Of a stretch of DNA of 64,000 nucleotides, positions 8,486 through 17,006 are shown one piece after another. Below the pieces are notes generated by a model that ran no database searches, was not told the origin of the DNA, and worked only from the letters and a program-made list of their open reading frames with translations. Each line of letters starts with the position of its first letter. Position 1 is the first letter of the stretch. Source of the DNA: Cryobacterium sp. PAMC25264. Its GTDB lineage: Bacteria; Actinomycetota; Actinomycetes; Actinomycetales; Microbacteriaceae. Made by a program: the position numbers and the translations under genes. Location: positions 3,100,001-3,164,000 of the forward strand of contig NZ_CP080383.1 in the NCBI RefSeq assembly GCF_019443325.1. Reading direction: 5' to 3'.

Positions 8486-9316
8486 TCAGGCGGTGGGGGC
8501 GCGGCGGCTGACCAGTTTCTCCAGGCCGAGCGCCGCGCAGTAGAAGAGGAGGCCGAGGATGATGGAGCCGAGAACGTACGCCCAGGCCAGCCCGTAATTG
8601 GAGCTGGAGGCGGCCGAGGTGATCGACTTGCCCAAGCCCCCGACGGGTCCGCCGAAGTACTCGGCGATCAGCGCCGAGATCACGGCGAGCGATGACGCTA
8701 TGCGCAGGCCCGTGAACACGAACGGCACGGCCGTGGGCAGGGTCACCGTCTTGGTGGCCTGCCAGCTCGACGCGGCGTAGGAGCGCATCAGGTCCCGGTG
8801 CACCGGACGCACCATGCGCAGGCCCTTGAGGGTGTTGAAGTACACCGGCACGAACACGGCCAGGGCGGCCACGAGCTGCCGGGCGGTCTCGGCGTTGGCG
8901 CCGAACATCGTGTAGAGCACGGGCGCCAGCGCCACGATGGGCACCACCGCGAAGGCCGCCACGACGGGCGCGGCCATCTCGTCAAACAGCCGCACGAGGG
9001 CCGAGAGGATGGCCAGCAGCACGCCGACGATCGCGCCGAGCACCAGGCCGATCAGGGCGTTGCGGCCCGTGACGACCATGCCATTCAGCACGTTCTGCAG
9101 GTTGGCGCTGAACTGCTCGCCGATCGCGAACGGACCCGGCAGGATGAACGGCTTGATCGCCAGAACGGTGACGGCGCCCTGCCAGAACAGGATCGCGACG
9201 AGGCCGAGGAGAACCGGCGGCAGCACCGTGCGGGACAGGCCGGAACGCGCCGCACCCGACCGGGCCGGCTCGGCCGACACCGGTGCCGCCGGGCGCACGC
9301 CCGCCGGGGCGCTCAT
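8486..9316 (-). CDS. ABC transporter permease (SsuC/TauC/ThiX type)
   Basis: A 276-residue inner-membrane permease with about six helices and the cytoplasmic EAA-like loop (YAASSWQATKTVTLPTAVPFVFTGLR) that contacts the ATPase. The N-terminal 30 residues are Ala/Pro/Arg-rich and cytoplasmic. The start ATG at 9316 overlaps the stop of the ATPase gene (ATGA), showing translational coupling. It is the second permease of the operon's importer and probably pairs with the permease at 10137-11081 as a heterodimer. Confidence 0.88.
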   Translation of the reverse strand: MSAPAGVRPAAPVSAEPARSGAARSGLSRTVLPPVLLGLVAILFWQGAVTVLAIKPFILPGPFAIGEQFSANLQNVLNGMVVTGRNALIGLVLGAIVGVLLAILSALVRLFDEMAAPVVAAFAVVPIVALAPVLYTMFGANAETARQLVAALAVFVPVYFNTLKGLRMVRPVHRDLMRSYAASSWQATKTVTLPTAVPFVFTGLRIASSLAVISALIAEYFGGPVGGLGKSITSAASSSNYGLAWAYVLGSIILGLLFYCAALGLEKLVSRRAPTA

Positions 9317-10140
9317 CGGGTCTCGACCCCGCGCGCCCCGGTGGGGGTGGCGCCGTGCAGGAGCTCCCGCACCTGGCTGACCGAGTGGAAGAAGTCCTCG
9401 TCTTCCCGCAGGTTCTCGCCGCGGTCGCTCATGCGGCCGAGGTTGACGCTGAGCACGTCGCGGATGCGGCCGGGCCTCGGCGACATCACCACCACCCGGT
9501 TGGAGAGGAACACCGCCTCGGGGATGGAGTGGGTGACGAAGACCACGGCGGCGCTGGTCTCGGCGCAGATGCGCACGAGCTCGTTCTGCATGCGCTCCCG
9601 GGTCATCTCGTCGAGGGCGCCGAACGGTTCGTCCATCAGCAGCAGGCTCGGGCTCTCGGCCAGCGACCGGGCGATCGCCACCCGCTGCTGCATGCCGCCG
9701 GAGAGCTGGTCGGGGTAGTGCCCGGCGAAGTCACTCAGGCCCACGAGCTCGATCAGCTCGGCGGCGCGGTCGCGGCGTGCGGCCTTGCCGGTGCCGTGCA
9801 GTTCGAGGGGCAGTTCGATGTTGCCGGTCACCGTGCGCCAGGGCAAGAGGCCGGCCTGCTGGAACGCGATGCCGTAGTCCTGGTCGATGCGGGCCTGCCT
9901 GGCGCTCTTGCCGAACACCTCGATCGACCCTGTCGTGGGAGTGTCGAGGTCGGCGATCAGCCGCAGCAGGGTGCTTTTGCCGCAGCCGGACGGGCCGATC
10001 AGCGACACGAATTCGCCGGGAGCGACAGAAAGGCTCACCGCATCCAGGGCCGTGACGGATGCGCCCTTGCGGCCGGCGAAGACGCGACTGACCCCCTTCA
10101 CCTCGACGGCATGCTGTACCGGTAGTGCTGCCGTGGTCAT
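9313..10140 (-). CDS. ABC transporter ATP-binding protein (SsuB/ThiZ type)
   Basis: A 275-residue ATPase. It has Walker A GPSGCGKST (about residue 49), Q-loop FQQAGLLPWRTV, signature LSGGMQQR, Walker B LLLMDEPFGALD and switch histidine VTHSIPEA. The sequence type matches nitrate/sulfonate/pyrimidine-precursor importers and it is flanked by the two permease genes. ATGA overlaps join it to both neighbours. It would power uptake of the operon's substrate from the cytoplasmic side of the membrane. Confidence 0.9.
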   Translation of the reverse strand: MTTAALPVQHAVEVKGVSRVFAGRKGASVTALDAVSLSVAPGEFVSLIGPSGCGKSTLLRLIADLDTPTTGSIEVFGKSARQARIDQDYGIAFQQAGLLPWRTVTGNIELPLELHGTGKAARRDRAAELIELVGLSDFAGHYPDQLSGGMQQRVAIARSLAESPSLLLMDEPFGALDEMTRERMQNELVRICAETSAAVVFVTHSIPEAVFLSNRVVVMSPRPGRIRDVLSVNLGRMSDRGENLREDEDFFHSVSQVRELLHGATPTGARGVETR

Positions 10141-11081
10141 GCGGCCACCTCTCCCCTGCGGAATCGACGTAGGAACAGTGAGATCAGGCCGACGAAGCCG
10201 GCGGCCACGAGACCCACCAGCACCGACCCGAAGATGGGGGCCCAGGGCTTGCCCGGGTCGCTGCCGGCGGCGCCGGCGTATTCGACGATGAGCCGGCCGA
10301 TGCCGCCGCGGAGACCTATGGACACCTCGGCGACGACGCTGCCGATCACGGCGCTGGCCGCCGCGAGGCGGAGGGCGGGCAGCAGGTAGCCCACGCTCGC
10401 CGGCAACCGCAGCCGCCAGAGCGTCTTCCACCAGCCCACCGCGTAGCAGTGCATGAGGTCCACGTGGTTGGCGTCGGGTGAGCCGAGGCCCTTGAGCGCG
10501 CCGATCGAGACGGGGAAGAAGGCGAGGTAGGAGGCGATCAGCGCCACCGACATCCAGTTCTCCCAGCTGAACGAGCCGAATTCGATCTGCGCGCCCCAGC
10601 GCCGCACGAGCGGTGCAAGGGCAATCAGCGGCACCGTCTGGCTGAGGATGATCCAGGGCAGGATGGCCGATTCGGCCAGTCTGAAGCGCTGCATGAGCAG
10701 CGCGAGCGCGAGGCCCACCGTGACGCCGACGAGCCAGCCGACCGCGGCGATGCCGAGCGTGAACAGGGCGGCTTCGAGCACGGCCTGCCACATCGGCACC
10801 GCGCTGGACGAGCCGGTGACGGGCTCGAGGATGCGTTCGAGCATCACCCAGAGGTGCGGCATGGCCATTTCGCTGGCCCGCGGCAGCACGGTGAGACCGC
10901 CGACGATCACGCCGTCGGCGGGGGCGAGAAAGACGTACAGTTCCCAGAGCAGCGCGAGGGCGAGCACACCGAGCGCGCCCACCAGGATGCGCCGCGGCAT
11001 CCCCTGGCCTAACCAGGACCGGCCGCGCGCCGCAGTGGACGCCCTCGCCGGGGCGGTGCTGACGGTGCCGGCCTGGGTCAT
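10137..11081 (-). CDS. ABC transporter permease (second subunit of the pyrimidine-operon importer)
   Basis: A 314-residue membrane protein with about six to seven helices and the ATPase-contact loop (HCYAVGWWKTLWRLRLPASVGYLLPALR). It is longer than its partner because of a periplasmic insertion between the first two helices (about residues 55-95). The start ATG at 11081 overlaps the stop of the LLM oxidoreductase gene by an ATGA; an apparently longer frame runs antisense-like through that gene and is not real. It contributes the transmembrane pore with the 8486-9316 permease. Confidence 0.86.
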   Translation of the reverse strand: MTQAGTVSTAPARASTAARGRSWLGQGMPRRILVGALGVLALALLWELYVFLAPADGVIVGGLTVLPRASEMAMPHLWVMLERILEPVTGSSSAVPMWQAVLEAALFTLGIAAVGWLVGVTVGLALALLMQRFRLAESAILPWIILSQTVPLIALAPLVRRWGAQIEFGSFSWENWMSVALIASYLAFFPVSIGALKGLGSPDANHVDLMHCYAVGWWKTLWRLRLPASVGYLLPALRLAAASAVIGSVVAEVSIGLRGGIGRLIVEYAGAAGSDPGKPWAPIFGSVLVGLVAAGFVGLISLFLRRFRRGEVAA

Positions 11082-12094
11082 GCCTTGGCCGTGATGTGGT
11101 CGGCGAGGGCGGGGATCACGGTCTCGCCGTAGACCCGCAGGGTCTCCTCTTTGTTGTCGTGCTGCAGGTAGCCGGCGAACTGGTCGACGCCGAGTTCCTT
11201 GAGCGCCGTGAGCTTGGCGATATGGGCCTCGGCGGGGCCGAGCAAGCAGAACCTGTCGACGATCTCGTCGGGCACGAAGTCGGTGTGGGTGTTGCCGGCC
11301 CGGCCGTGCTCGTTGTAGTCGTAGCCCTCGCGGCCCTTGATGTAGTCGGTGAGGGCCTTGGGCACGGCACTGTCGGAGCCGTATTTGGCGACGATGTCGG
11401 CGACGTGGTTGCCCACCATGCCGCCGAACCAGCGGTTCTGGTCGCGCATGTGCTGCCAGTCGTCGCCCATGTGCATGGGCGCCGCGACGCAGAACTTGAT
11501 CGCCTCGGGGTCGCGGCCCGCGTTGGCGGCGGCGGTGCGCACGGTCTTGATCATCCACTCGGCCACGTCGAGGTCGGCCATCTGCAGGATGAAGCCGTCA
11601 CCGACCTCGCCGGTGAGCTTGAGCGCGAGCGGGCCGTAGGCGGCCACCCAGACGTCGAGAGTGGAGCCCTGGCTCCAGGGGAACTGCAGGGTGGCACCGT
11701 TGTACTCGACCGCTCTGGAGTTGGCGAGTTCGCGGATGACGTGGATCGATTCCCGCAGGGTCTTCAGCGTGCTGGGCCGACCGTTGGTGACCCGCACCGC
11801 GGAGTCGCCGCGGCCGATACCGCAGATGGTGCGGTTGCCGTACATCTCGTTGAGGGTGGCGTAGGTGGAGGCCGTGACCGTCCAGTCCCTGGTGGCCGGG
11901 TTGGTGACCATCGGACCCACGATCACCTTGCGGGTCTCGGCAAGGATCTTGCTGTAGATCACATAGGGTTCCTGCCAGAGCAGGTGCGAGTCGAAGGTCC
12001 ACACGTGGCTGAAGCCGTGGTTCTCGGCCAACACGGCCAGCTGCACGGTGCGCGCCGAGGGCGGGTTGGTCTGGAGTACTGCGCCGAAGTCCAT
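11078..12094 (-). CDS. LLM-class flavin/F420-dependent oxidoreductase (TIGR03842-like)
   Basis: A 338-residue single-domain TIM barrel of the luciferase-like monooxygenase superfamily. The N-terminus MDFGAVLQTNPPSART, TICGIGRGDSAVR near residue 90 and the VGPMVTNPATR strand fit the family. It resembles the group annotated as 'TIGR03842 family LLM class F420-dependent oxidoreductase', which I recall occurring beside hydantoinase/dihydropyrimidinase genes. Cofactor (F420 or FMN) and substrate are not proven. In this operon it is the only redox enzyme besides MmsA. It is therefore a candidate for the missing uracil/thymine reduction step, or for an oxidative side step. It lies 8 bp after dihydropyrimidinase and overlaps the following permease gene. 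Confidence 0.8.
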   Translation of the reverse strand: MDFGAVLQTNPPSARTVQLAVLAENHGFSHVWTFDSHLLWQEPYVIYSKILAETRKVIVGPMVTNPATRDWTVTASTYATLNEMYGNRTICGIGRGDSAVRVTNGRPSTLKTLRESIHVIRELANSRAVEYNGATLQFPWSQGSTLDVWVAAYGPLALKLTGEVGDGFILQMADLDVAEWMIKTVRTAAANAGRDPEAIKFCVAAPMHMGDDWQHMRDQNRWFGGMVGNHVADIVAKYGSDSAVPKALTDYIKGREGYDYNEHGRAGNTHTDFVPDEIVDRFCLLGPAEAHIAKLTALKELGVDQFAGYLQHDNKEETLRVYGETVIPALADHITAKA

Positions 12095-12102
12095 GGTGTT
12101 CC

Positions 12103-13536
12103 CTAGATCAGGTACTGGCTGAGACCGCGTTTGATGTACTTGCCATCACCCTTGGCGCCGAGGTACTGGTTGTTGTCGATGACGACCTTGCCGCGGGAGA
12201 GGACGGTGTCGACGTGGCCGTCGATCTCGTAGCCCTCCCAGGCGGAGTAATCCATGTTCATGTGATGGGTCTTGCCCACTCCTATCGAGGTGTGCCCGTT
12301 CGGGTCGTAGATCACCACGTCGCCGTCGGCTCCGGGCTGGATGACGCCCTTCTGGCCGTACATGCCGAACATGCGTGCGGGAGTGGTGGAGGTGACCTCC
12401 ACCCAGCGTTCGAGGGAGATCTGCTTGTCGACCACGCCCTGGTACAGGAGATCCATGCGATGTTCGACCGAGCCGATGCCGTTGGGAATCTTGGAGAAGT
12501 CCGTCAGCCCCATGTCTTTCTGCCCCTTCATGCAGAACGGGCAGTGATCGGTGGAGACCATCTGGATGTCGTTGGTGCGCAGGCTCTGCCACATGTGGTG
12601 CTGGTGGCCCTCGGCCTTGGACCGGAGCGGCGTGCTGCACACCCACTTCGCCCCCTCGAAGGTGCCCCACTCGTCGCTTTCGGCACCGAGCTGGTCTTCG
12701 AGCGAGAGGTAGAGGTACTGCGGGCAGGTCTCGCCGAACACGTTCTGGCCGCGGTCGCGGGCGATGGCGATCTGCTCCACTGCTTGTTTGGCTGACACGT
12801 GCACCACGTAGAGCGGCGCCCCGGTGAGGTTGGCGAGCATGATGGCCCGGTGGGTGGCCTCTTCCTCGGCCTGCCACGGCCGGGTCAGGCCGTGAAAGTA
12901 GGGCGTGGTGTTGCCGGCCGCGACGGCCTGCTGCACGAGCAGATCGATGACGCTGCCGTTCTCGGCGTGCATCATGATCATGCTGCCGTTGCTGGATGCC
13001 TTCTGCATGGCCTTGACGATCTGGCCGTCGTCGGAGAGGAACACACCCTTGTAGGCCATGAAGAGCTTGAAGCTGGAGACACCCTCGTTGACGAGCTCGT
13101 CCATGGCCACGAGGGAGGAGTCCTGCACGTCGGAGAGGATCTGATGGAAGCCGTAGTCGATGGCGCACTCGCCGCGGGCCTTCTCCTGCCAGAGATGGTA
13201 CTGGTCGAGCACGTTCTCACCGGCGTACTGCACCACGAAGTCGACGATGCTCGTGGTTCCACCCCACGCGGCGGCCCGGGTGCCGGTCTCGAAGGTGTCG
13301 CTGGCCTCGGTGCCACCGAACGGCATCTGCATGTGGGTGTGCGCGTCGATACCGCCGGGGATCACATACTTTCCGCCGGCATCGATCACGGTGTCGACGT
13401 TCCGCTCGATGTCGAAGCCGAGCAGGGTGGAGCCGGGGGCGAGCACCGCGGCGATGGTGTCGCCGTCGATCAGCACATCCGCTCGGGCCGTGCCCGTGGA
13501 ATTGACCACGGTGCCGTTCTTGATCAGGGTCTTCAT
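12103..13536 (-). CDS. hydA: Dihydropyrimidinase / D-hydantoinase
   Basis: A 477-residue cyclic amidohydrolase. All metal ligands of the binuclear zinc site are visible: H66 and H68 (DAHTHM), carboxylatable K157 (SSFKLFMAYKG), H190 (MMHAEN), H246 (VVHVSA) and D330 (STDHCP). The reaction opens dihydrouracil or dihydrothymine to N-carbamoyl-beta-alanine or N-carbamoyl-3-aminoisobutyrate; 5-substituted hydantoins are alternative substrates. The length is standard for the family. The start ATG at 13536 follows an AGGAGAA ribosome site. It acts in the cytoplasm directly before the amidohydrolase encoded by the next gene upstream. Confidence 0.93.
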   Translation of the reverse strand: MKTLIKNGTVVNSTGTARADVLIDGDTIAAVLAPGSTLLGFDIERNVDTVIDAGGKYVIPGGIDAHTHMQMPFGGTEASDTFETGTRAAAWGGTTSIVDFVVQYAGENVLDQYHLWQEKARGECAIDYGFHQILSDVQDSSLVAMDELVNEGVSSFKLFMAYKGVFLSDDGQIVKAMQKASSNGSMIMMHAENGSVIDLLVQQAVAAGNTTPYFHGLTRPWQAEEEATHRAIMLANLTGAPLYVVHVSAKQAVEQIAIARDRGQNVFGETCPQYLYLSLEDQLGAESDEWGTFEGAKWVCSTPLRSKAEGHQHHMWQSLRTNDIQMVSTDHCPFCMKGQKDMGLTDFSKIPNGIGSVEHRMDLLYQGVVDKQISLERWVEVTSTTPARMFGMYGQKGVIQPGADGDVVIYDPNGHTSIGVGKTHHMNMDYSAWEGYEIDGHVDTVLSRGKVVIDNNQYLGAKGDGKYIKRGLSQYLI

Positions 13537-13590
13537 GACGTTCTCCTGTTCGGTATTGCGTCGCTACTTCGTCTGCGGTCGTCACCACGT

Positions 13591-13696
13591 CGCTGGTCGA
13601 GCTTGTCCAGACCTCGTGAGCCGTCTTCGGTACGTAGGCCGGGTCGCGGGGTCTACTTCGACAAGCTCAGTACGACGTCGCCAAGCTCGACCAGCG
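13591..13696. repeat. REP-like inverted repeat (CGCTGGTCGAGCTTG family)
   Basis: CGCTGGTCGAGCTTG at 13591-13605 is the exact inverse of CAAGCTCGACCAGCG at 13682-13696, with a further TTCGACAAGCTCAGTACGA stretch inside. It fills the 182-bp gap between the amidohydrolase and dihydropyrimidinase genes. The same core recurs at 34133-34233. Palindromes of this kind are dispersed in Microbacteriaceae genomes; here one interrupts an operon and could attenuate or stabilise the mRNA. Confidence 0.65.
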
Positions 13697-13718
13697 GGAC
13701 GTGCGTCGCTGAGATTCC

Positions 13719-14596
13719 TTACGGCTTGGGGATCGAGGTGTAGGACTCCGGGCGGCGGTCACGGTAGAACTGCCAGTTGTTGCGCACCTGACGGATCATG
13801 CCGAGGTCGAGGTCGCGGATCACGACCTCCTCGTCGACGCCGCTGCCGAGCTCTCCCACGTAGTTGCCCTGCGGGTCGACGAACTGGCTGGTGCCGTAGA
13901 ACGTCACCGCGTCCTCGCCGTACTCGTTGTCCTCCGGCCCACCCGGTTGGGCGCGGCCACGAAGTAGCCGTTCGCGGCCGCGGCAGCCGGCTGCTCGATC
14001 TCCCAGAGCCGGTTCGACAGGCCCGGCTTGGTGGCGTTGGGGTTGAAGACGATCTGCGCGCCGTTGAGGCCCAGTTCACGCCAGCCCTCTGGAAAGTGCC
14101 GGTCGTAGCAGATGTAGACGCCGATCGGACCGACGGCCGTGTTGAAGACGGGGTAGCCGAGGTTGCCGGGGCGGAAGTAGAACTTCTCCCAGAACTTGTC
14201 GAGGTGGGGGATGTGGTGCTTGCGGTACTTGCCGAGGATGGTGCCATCGGCATCCACCACGACCGCGGTGTTGTAGTACACACCGGGCTGCTCTTCTTCG
14301 TAGATGGGGAGAACCATGACCAGGTTCAGTTCCTTGGCCAGCTTGGCGAAGCGCTGCACGATGGGGCCGTCGGCGGGCTCGGCGTAGTCGTAATACTTGG
14401 CGTCTTCGGTGATACCGAAGTAGGGCCCGTAGAACAGCTCCTGGAAGCAGATGACCTGGGCGCCGTCGGCGGCCGCATCGCGGGCGAACTTCTCGTGCTT
14501 GTCGAGCATCGAGTCGATATCCCCCGTCCACGTGGTCTGGGTGATCGCCGCTCGCACGATGTTGGATGTGCCGAGTCTGGATGGGTCGGTGCTCAT
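13719..14596 (-). CDS. Beta-ureidopropionase-like carbon-nitrogen hydrolase (frameshifted as sequenced)
   Basis: Nitrilase-superfamily amidohydrolase. The catalytic triad is visible: Glu in CFQELFYGPYF, Lys in GKYRKHHIPH and Cys in VYICYDRHFPEG. It should release CO2 and NH3 from N-carbamoyl-beta-alanine (or N-carbamoyl-3-aminoisobutyrate) to give the beta-amino acid. The start is ATG at 14596 behind GGAGG. The frame breaks near 13931-13936, just after AAPNRVG; adding one G/C there joins it to the C-terminal 70 residues (VTFYGTSQFVDPQG to the stop). As corrected it has about 292 residues, normal for the family. The break matches six others in this window and is probably a sequencing error. 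It is the first gene of the operon. Confidence 0.85.
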
Positions 14597-14765
14597 ACTC
14601 TTGCCTCCACTGGGTCTCACACGGTGGGAACCTCGTCAGCAGGAGAGCAAGACATCGCTTTATGGGCGAGCCATACGGGGAAGAGCCTGTCGAGATCGAG
14701 CCACATTACGGTGTCCGGTTTTGTTATTATTCGACGTAAACATTTCTGTTCTGTTTCTTCATATG

Positions 14766-14813
14766 ACGCATGCGTAAATCATCCTGTCGTTCGGGCATGC
14801 TTTTGGCAAGCAT
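14766..14813. promoter_or_regulatory. Palindromes in the AT-rich divergent promoter region of the pyrimidine operon and its MocR regulator
   Basis: The 236-bp gap between the operon start (14596) and the regulator gene (14833) contains an unusually AT-rich stretch (about 14710-14790) for this genome. It carries a perfect 10-bp palindrome ACGCATGCGT at 14766-14775 and ATGCTT-N5-AAGCAT at 14797-14813. Both are reasonable operator candidates for the MocR protein. No -10/-35 pair is assigned with certainty. Confidence 0.4.
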
Positions 14814-14832
14814 TCGGGCTAGGAAGGACACC

Positions 14833-16170
14833 ATGCAGCTCTACCTCGACGAGATCGAACAGGCCACTCCGGCCGGTATCGCCGCCGCGCTGGGCCGCCT
14901 GATCAGTTCCGGCCGGCTCGCCCCCGGTGAGCGCCTGCCCACGGTGCGCGACCTCGCCGGACTCCTGGGCGTGAGCCCGGCCACGGTGAGCCATGCCTGG
15001 CAGGCGCTGTCGTCGGCAGGCCTGATCGTCTCGCGGGGCCGCAGCGGCACGTTCGTGCGGGAGCCGTCCCGGCACTGGCTGCCCGCCCGCACCCAGACGC
15101 TGGCCGGGCACCTGAGCGACGCCCGGATCGACCTCTCGCGGGGCACCCCGGACCCGCTCCTGTTGCCGGCGCTCGGGCCGGCCCTCTCCAGGGTCTCCCA
15201 GCGGGCCATGACCCCCAGCTACCAGGCACTCCCGGTGATTCCCGAGCTGCTCACCGTACTCACGGGCTCGTGGCCCTACCCGGCCGAGGCGATCACGGTG
15301 GTCGACGGTGCACTCGACGCCATCTCCCGCAGCCTCGAGCTGGTCGCCAGATTCGGCGACCGGGTCATCGTCGAGGACCCCGGCTTTCCGCCGTTCTTCG
15401 ACCTGCTCGACCAGATGGGCATCGAGCGGCTGCCCGTGGCCGTGGACGCGGAGGGCATCGTGCCGGACGCCTTCCAGGCAGCGCTCGCGCTGTCGCCGGC
15501 CGCCGTGATCCTGCAGCCCCGGGCGCACAACCCCACCGGCGCCTCGATGTCGGCCGACCGCGCCGCCGAGCTCGCCCGGCTGCTGGGCGCCAGCCCCCGG
15601 GCCGCGCACACGGTGGTGATCGAGGACGACCACTCCGGAGCCATCAGCACCTCCCCGGATGTGTCACTCGGCCGTTGGCTGCCCGAACGGGTGCTGCACG
15701 TGCGCAGCTACTCCAAATCACACGGGCCCGACCTGCGCATCGCCGCCCTCGGCGGACCGGCGGCGCTCGTGGACCGCATCGTGGCCCGGCGCATGCTCGG
15801 ACCCGGCTGGACCAGCCGGATGCTGCAGACCATCCTGCACGAGCTGCTCACCGACGGCGCGAGCATGGCGCAGGTCAACGAGGCCCGGCACGTGTACTTC
15901 GCCCGCCAGAAGGCGCTGGCAGATGCCCTCACCGGGTTCGGCCTGCCCCTGGCCCGCGCCGACGGCATCAACGCGTGGGTGCCAGTGGCCGACGAGCGCG
16001 ACGCCATCGTGCGGTTGGCGGCCTCTGGCATCCGGGTGGCCGGCGGCATCCCATTTCTCGCATCGGAGCGACCGGAGTCGTTCATCCGGGTGACGGCCGG
16101 GGCGCTGCCCGACGACGTGCTGCCGGTGGCCCGGGCGATCGCGGCCGCGGCAGGGGTCCTTGCGCCCTGA
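14833..16170 (+). CDS. MocR/PdxR-type transcriptional regulator (GntR helix-turn-helix + aminotransferase domain)
   Basis: A 445-residue fusion. A winged helix-turn-helix of the GntR type (about residues 10-75: LPTVRDLAGLLGVSPATVSHAWQAL) is followed by a class I aminotransferase-like domain with PLP-lysine motif HVRSYSKSHGPDLR. MocR proteins usually sense PLP or an amino compound and activate a neighbouring operon. Divergence from the pyrimidine/beta-amino-acid operon suggests it senses beta-alanine, aminoisobutyrate or a related amine, which is inference. The start ATG at 14833 follows AGGAAGGA; 21 extra upstream codons are possible but lack a ribosome site. Confidence 0.88.
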   Translation: MQLYLDEIEQATPAGIAAALGRLISSGRLAPGERLPTVRDLAGLLGVSPATVSHAWQALSSAGLIVSRGRSGTFVREPSRHWLPARTQTLAGHLSDARIDLSRGTPDPLLLPALGPALSRVSQRAMTPSYQALPVIPELLTVLTGSWPYPAEAITVVDGALDAISRSLELVARFGDRVIVEDPGFPPFFDLLDQMGIERLPVAVDAEGIVPDAFQAALALSPAAVILQPRAHNPTGASMSADRAAELARLLGASPRAAHTVVIEDDHSGAISTSPDVSLGRWLPERVLHVRSYSKSHGPDLRIAALGGPAALVDRIVARRMLGPGWTSRMLQTILHELLTDGASMAQVNEARHVYFARQKALADALTGFGLPLARADGINAWVPVADERDAIVRLAASGIRVAGGIPFLASERPESFIRVTAGALPDDVLPVARAIAAAAGVLAP

Positions 16171-16220
16171 GAGCTCCACCTGGGAACCTGCGCGGTGCGC
16201 TGATCAAGCCCGTCGAGATC

Positions 16221-16239
16221 CTGACAAGGGTTTTGTCAG
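16221..16239. terminator. Short hairpin downstream of the MocR gene
   Basis: CTGACAA-N5-TTGTCAG is a perfect 7-bp stem whose right arm follows a TTTT run, 51 bp after the regulator stop. It could end transcription of that gene, although no U-tract follows. The rest of the 268-bp gap to 16439 shows no gene. Confidence 0.4.
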
Positions 16240-16438
16240 CCGCGCCGGAACTGCCCGCATGACGACAGGCGAATCACCCCGTCAGGGGCGCTCAACCAAC
16301 GAGGCGGCGATCACGCACGCAAGGCGATAAGCCGAGCCTGTCCTTCATGGCGCGGCCCTCTGGCGATGCCTAGCATTGCACTCATAGCGGCGCCGGTGTG
16401 GGAATCGGTCCAGTCGCACCCCTTCAGGCAGGAGCCCC

Positions 16439-16915
16439 ATGTTCGACACCTTTTTCGGTCTGCCACTCCACCCCCTCGTTGTGCACGCGACCGAGGTGAT
16501 CGTTCCCACGGCCGCCCTGGTGGTGTTGCTCGCCGCAGCCTGGCCGCGCTTTCGCCGCTGGGCCAAGTTCGTGCCGTTGGGCCTGGCATTGGCCGCCCTT
16601 GTGCTGGTTCCACTCTCGACCCAATCCGGCGAGGCCCTTGAGGAACGGGTCTCGGAGTCGGCGCTCATCGAGACCCACGCCGACCTGGCCGAAGGGCTGC
16701 TGCCCTGGGTGATCGGCTTGGTCGTGGTGGCCGGCGTGCTGCTCTGGTGGAACTGGTCGGAGCGTTCGCCGCGGAAGCCGATGAAGTGGGTGGCGATCGT
16801 GCTCATCGTCGCCGCAGCCCTCGTGTCGACCGGAACCGTCGTGCAGGCCATCAGGATCGGGCACAGCGGCGCCACGGCCGTGTGGTCGTCAGACGTGGGG
16901 ACCCCCGCGAAGTAG
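16439..16915 (+). CDS. DUF2231 membrane protein
   Basis: A 158-residue protein with four predicted membrane helices (about 18-36, 44-62, 84-104, 114-134). The family motif HPLVVHATEVIVP sits at the N-terminus. DUF2231 proteins are widespread membrane proteins of unknown function, sometimes linked to redox or heme context. The start ATG follows GCAGGAG. It stands alone, with a hairpin just after its stop. Confidence 0.75.
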   Translation: MFDTFFGLPLHPLVVHATEVIVPTAALVVLLAAAWPRFRRWAKFVPLGLALAALVLVPLSTQSGEALEERVSESALIETHADLAEGLLPWVIGLVVVAGVLLWWNWSERSPRKPMKWVAIVLIVAAALVSTGTVVQAIRIGHSGATAVWSSDVGTPAK

Positions 16916-16933
16916 CCGCGCTGCACGCTCGGT

Positions 16934-16980
16934 TGTGGACTTCCCCTCTTCGTTTCCGCCACGAAGGCCGGAAGTCCGCA
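16934..16980. terminator. Bipartite hairpin after the DUF2231 gene
   Basis: TGTGGACTTCC at 16934-16944 pairs with GGAAGTCCGCA at 16970-16980, and TTCGT/ACGAA forms an inner stem. It begins 19 bp after the stop codon, so it is likely a factor-independent terminator without a clear U-tract. Its two-step stem design is shared with other palindromes in the window. Confidence 0.55.
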
Positions 16981-17006
16981 CCTGACTGGTGCTGCTGGGC
17001 GGTATA

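Noticed and set aside
13719..14596. Calling the frameshifted genes true pseudogenes
   Set aside because: All breaks are single G/C losses in or beside short G/C runs, with intact catalytic motifs on both sides; sequencing error is the simpler explanation.
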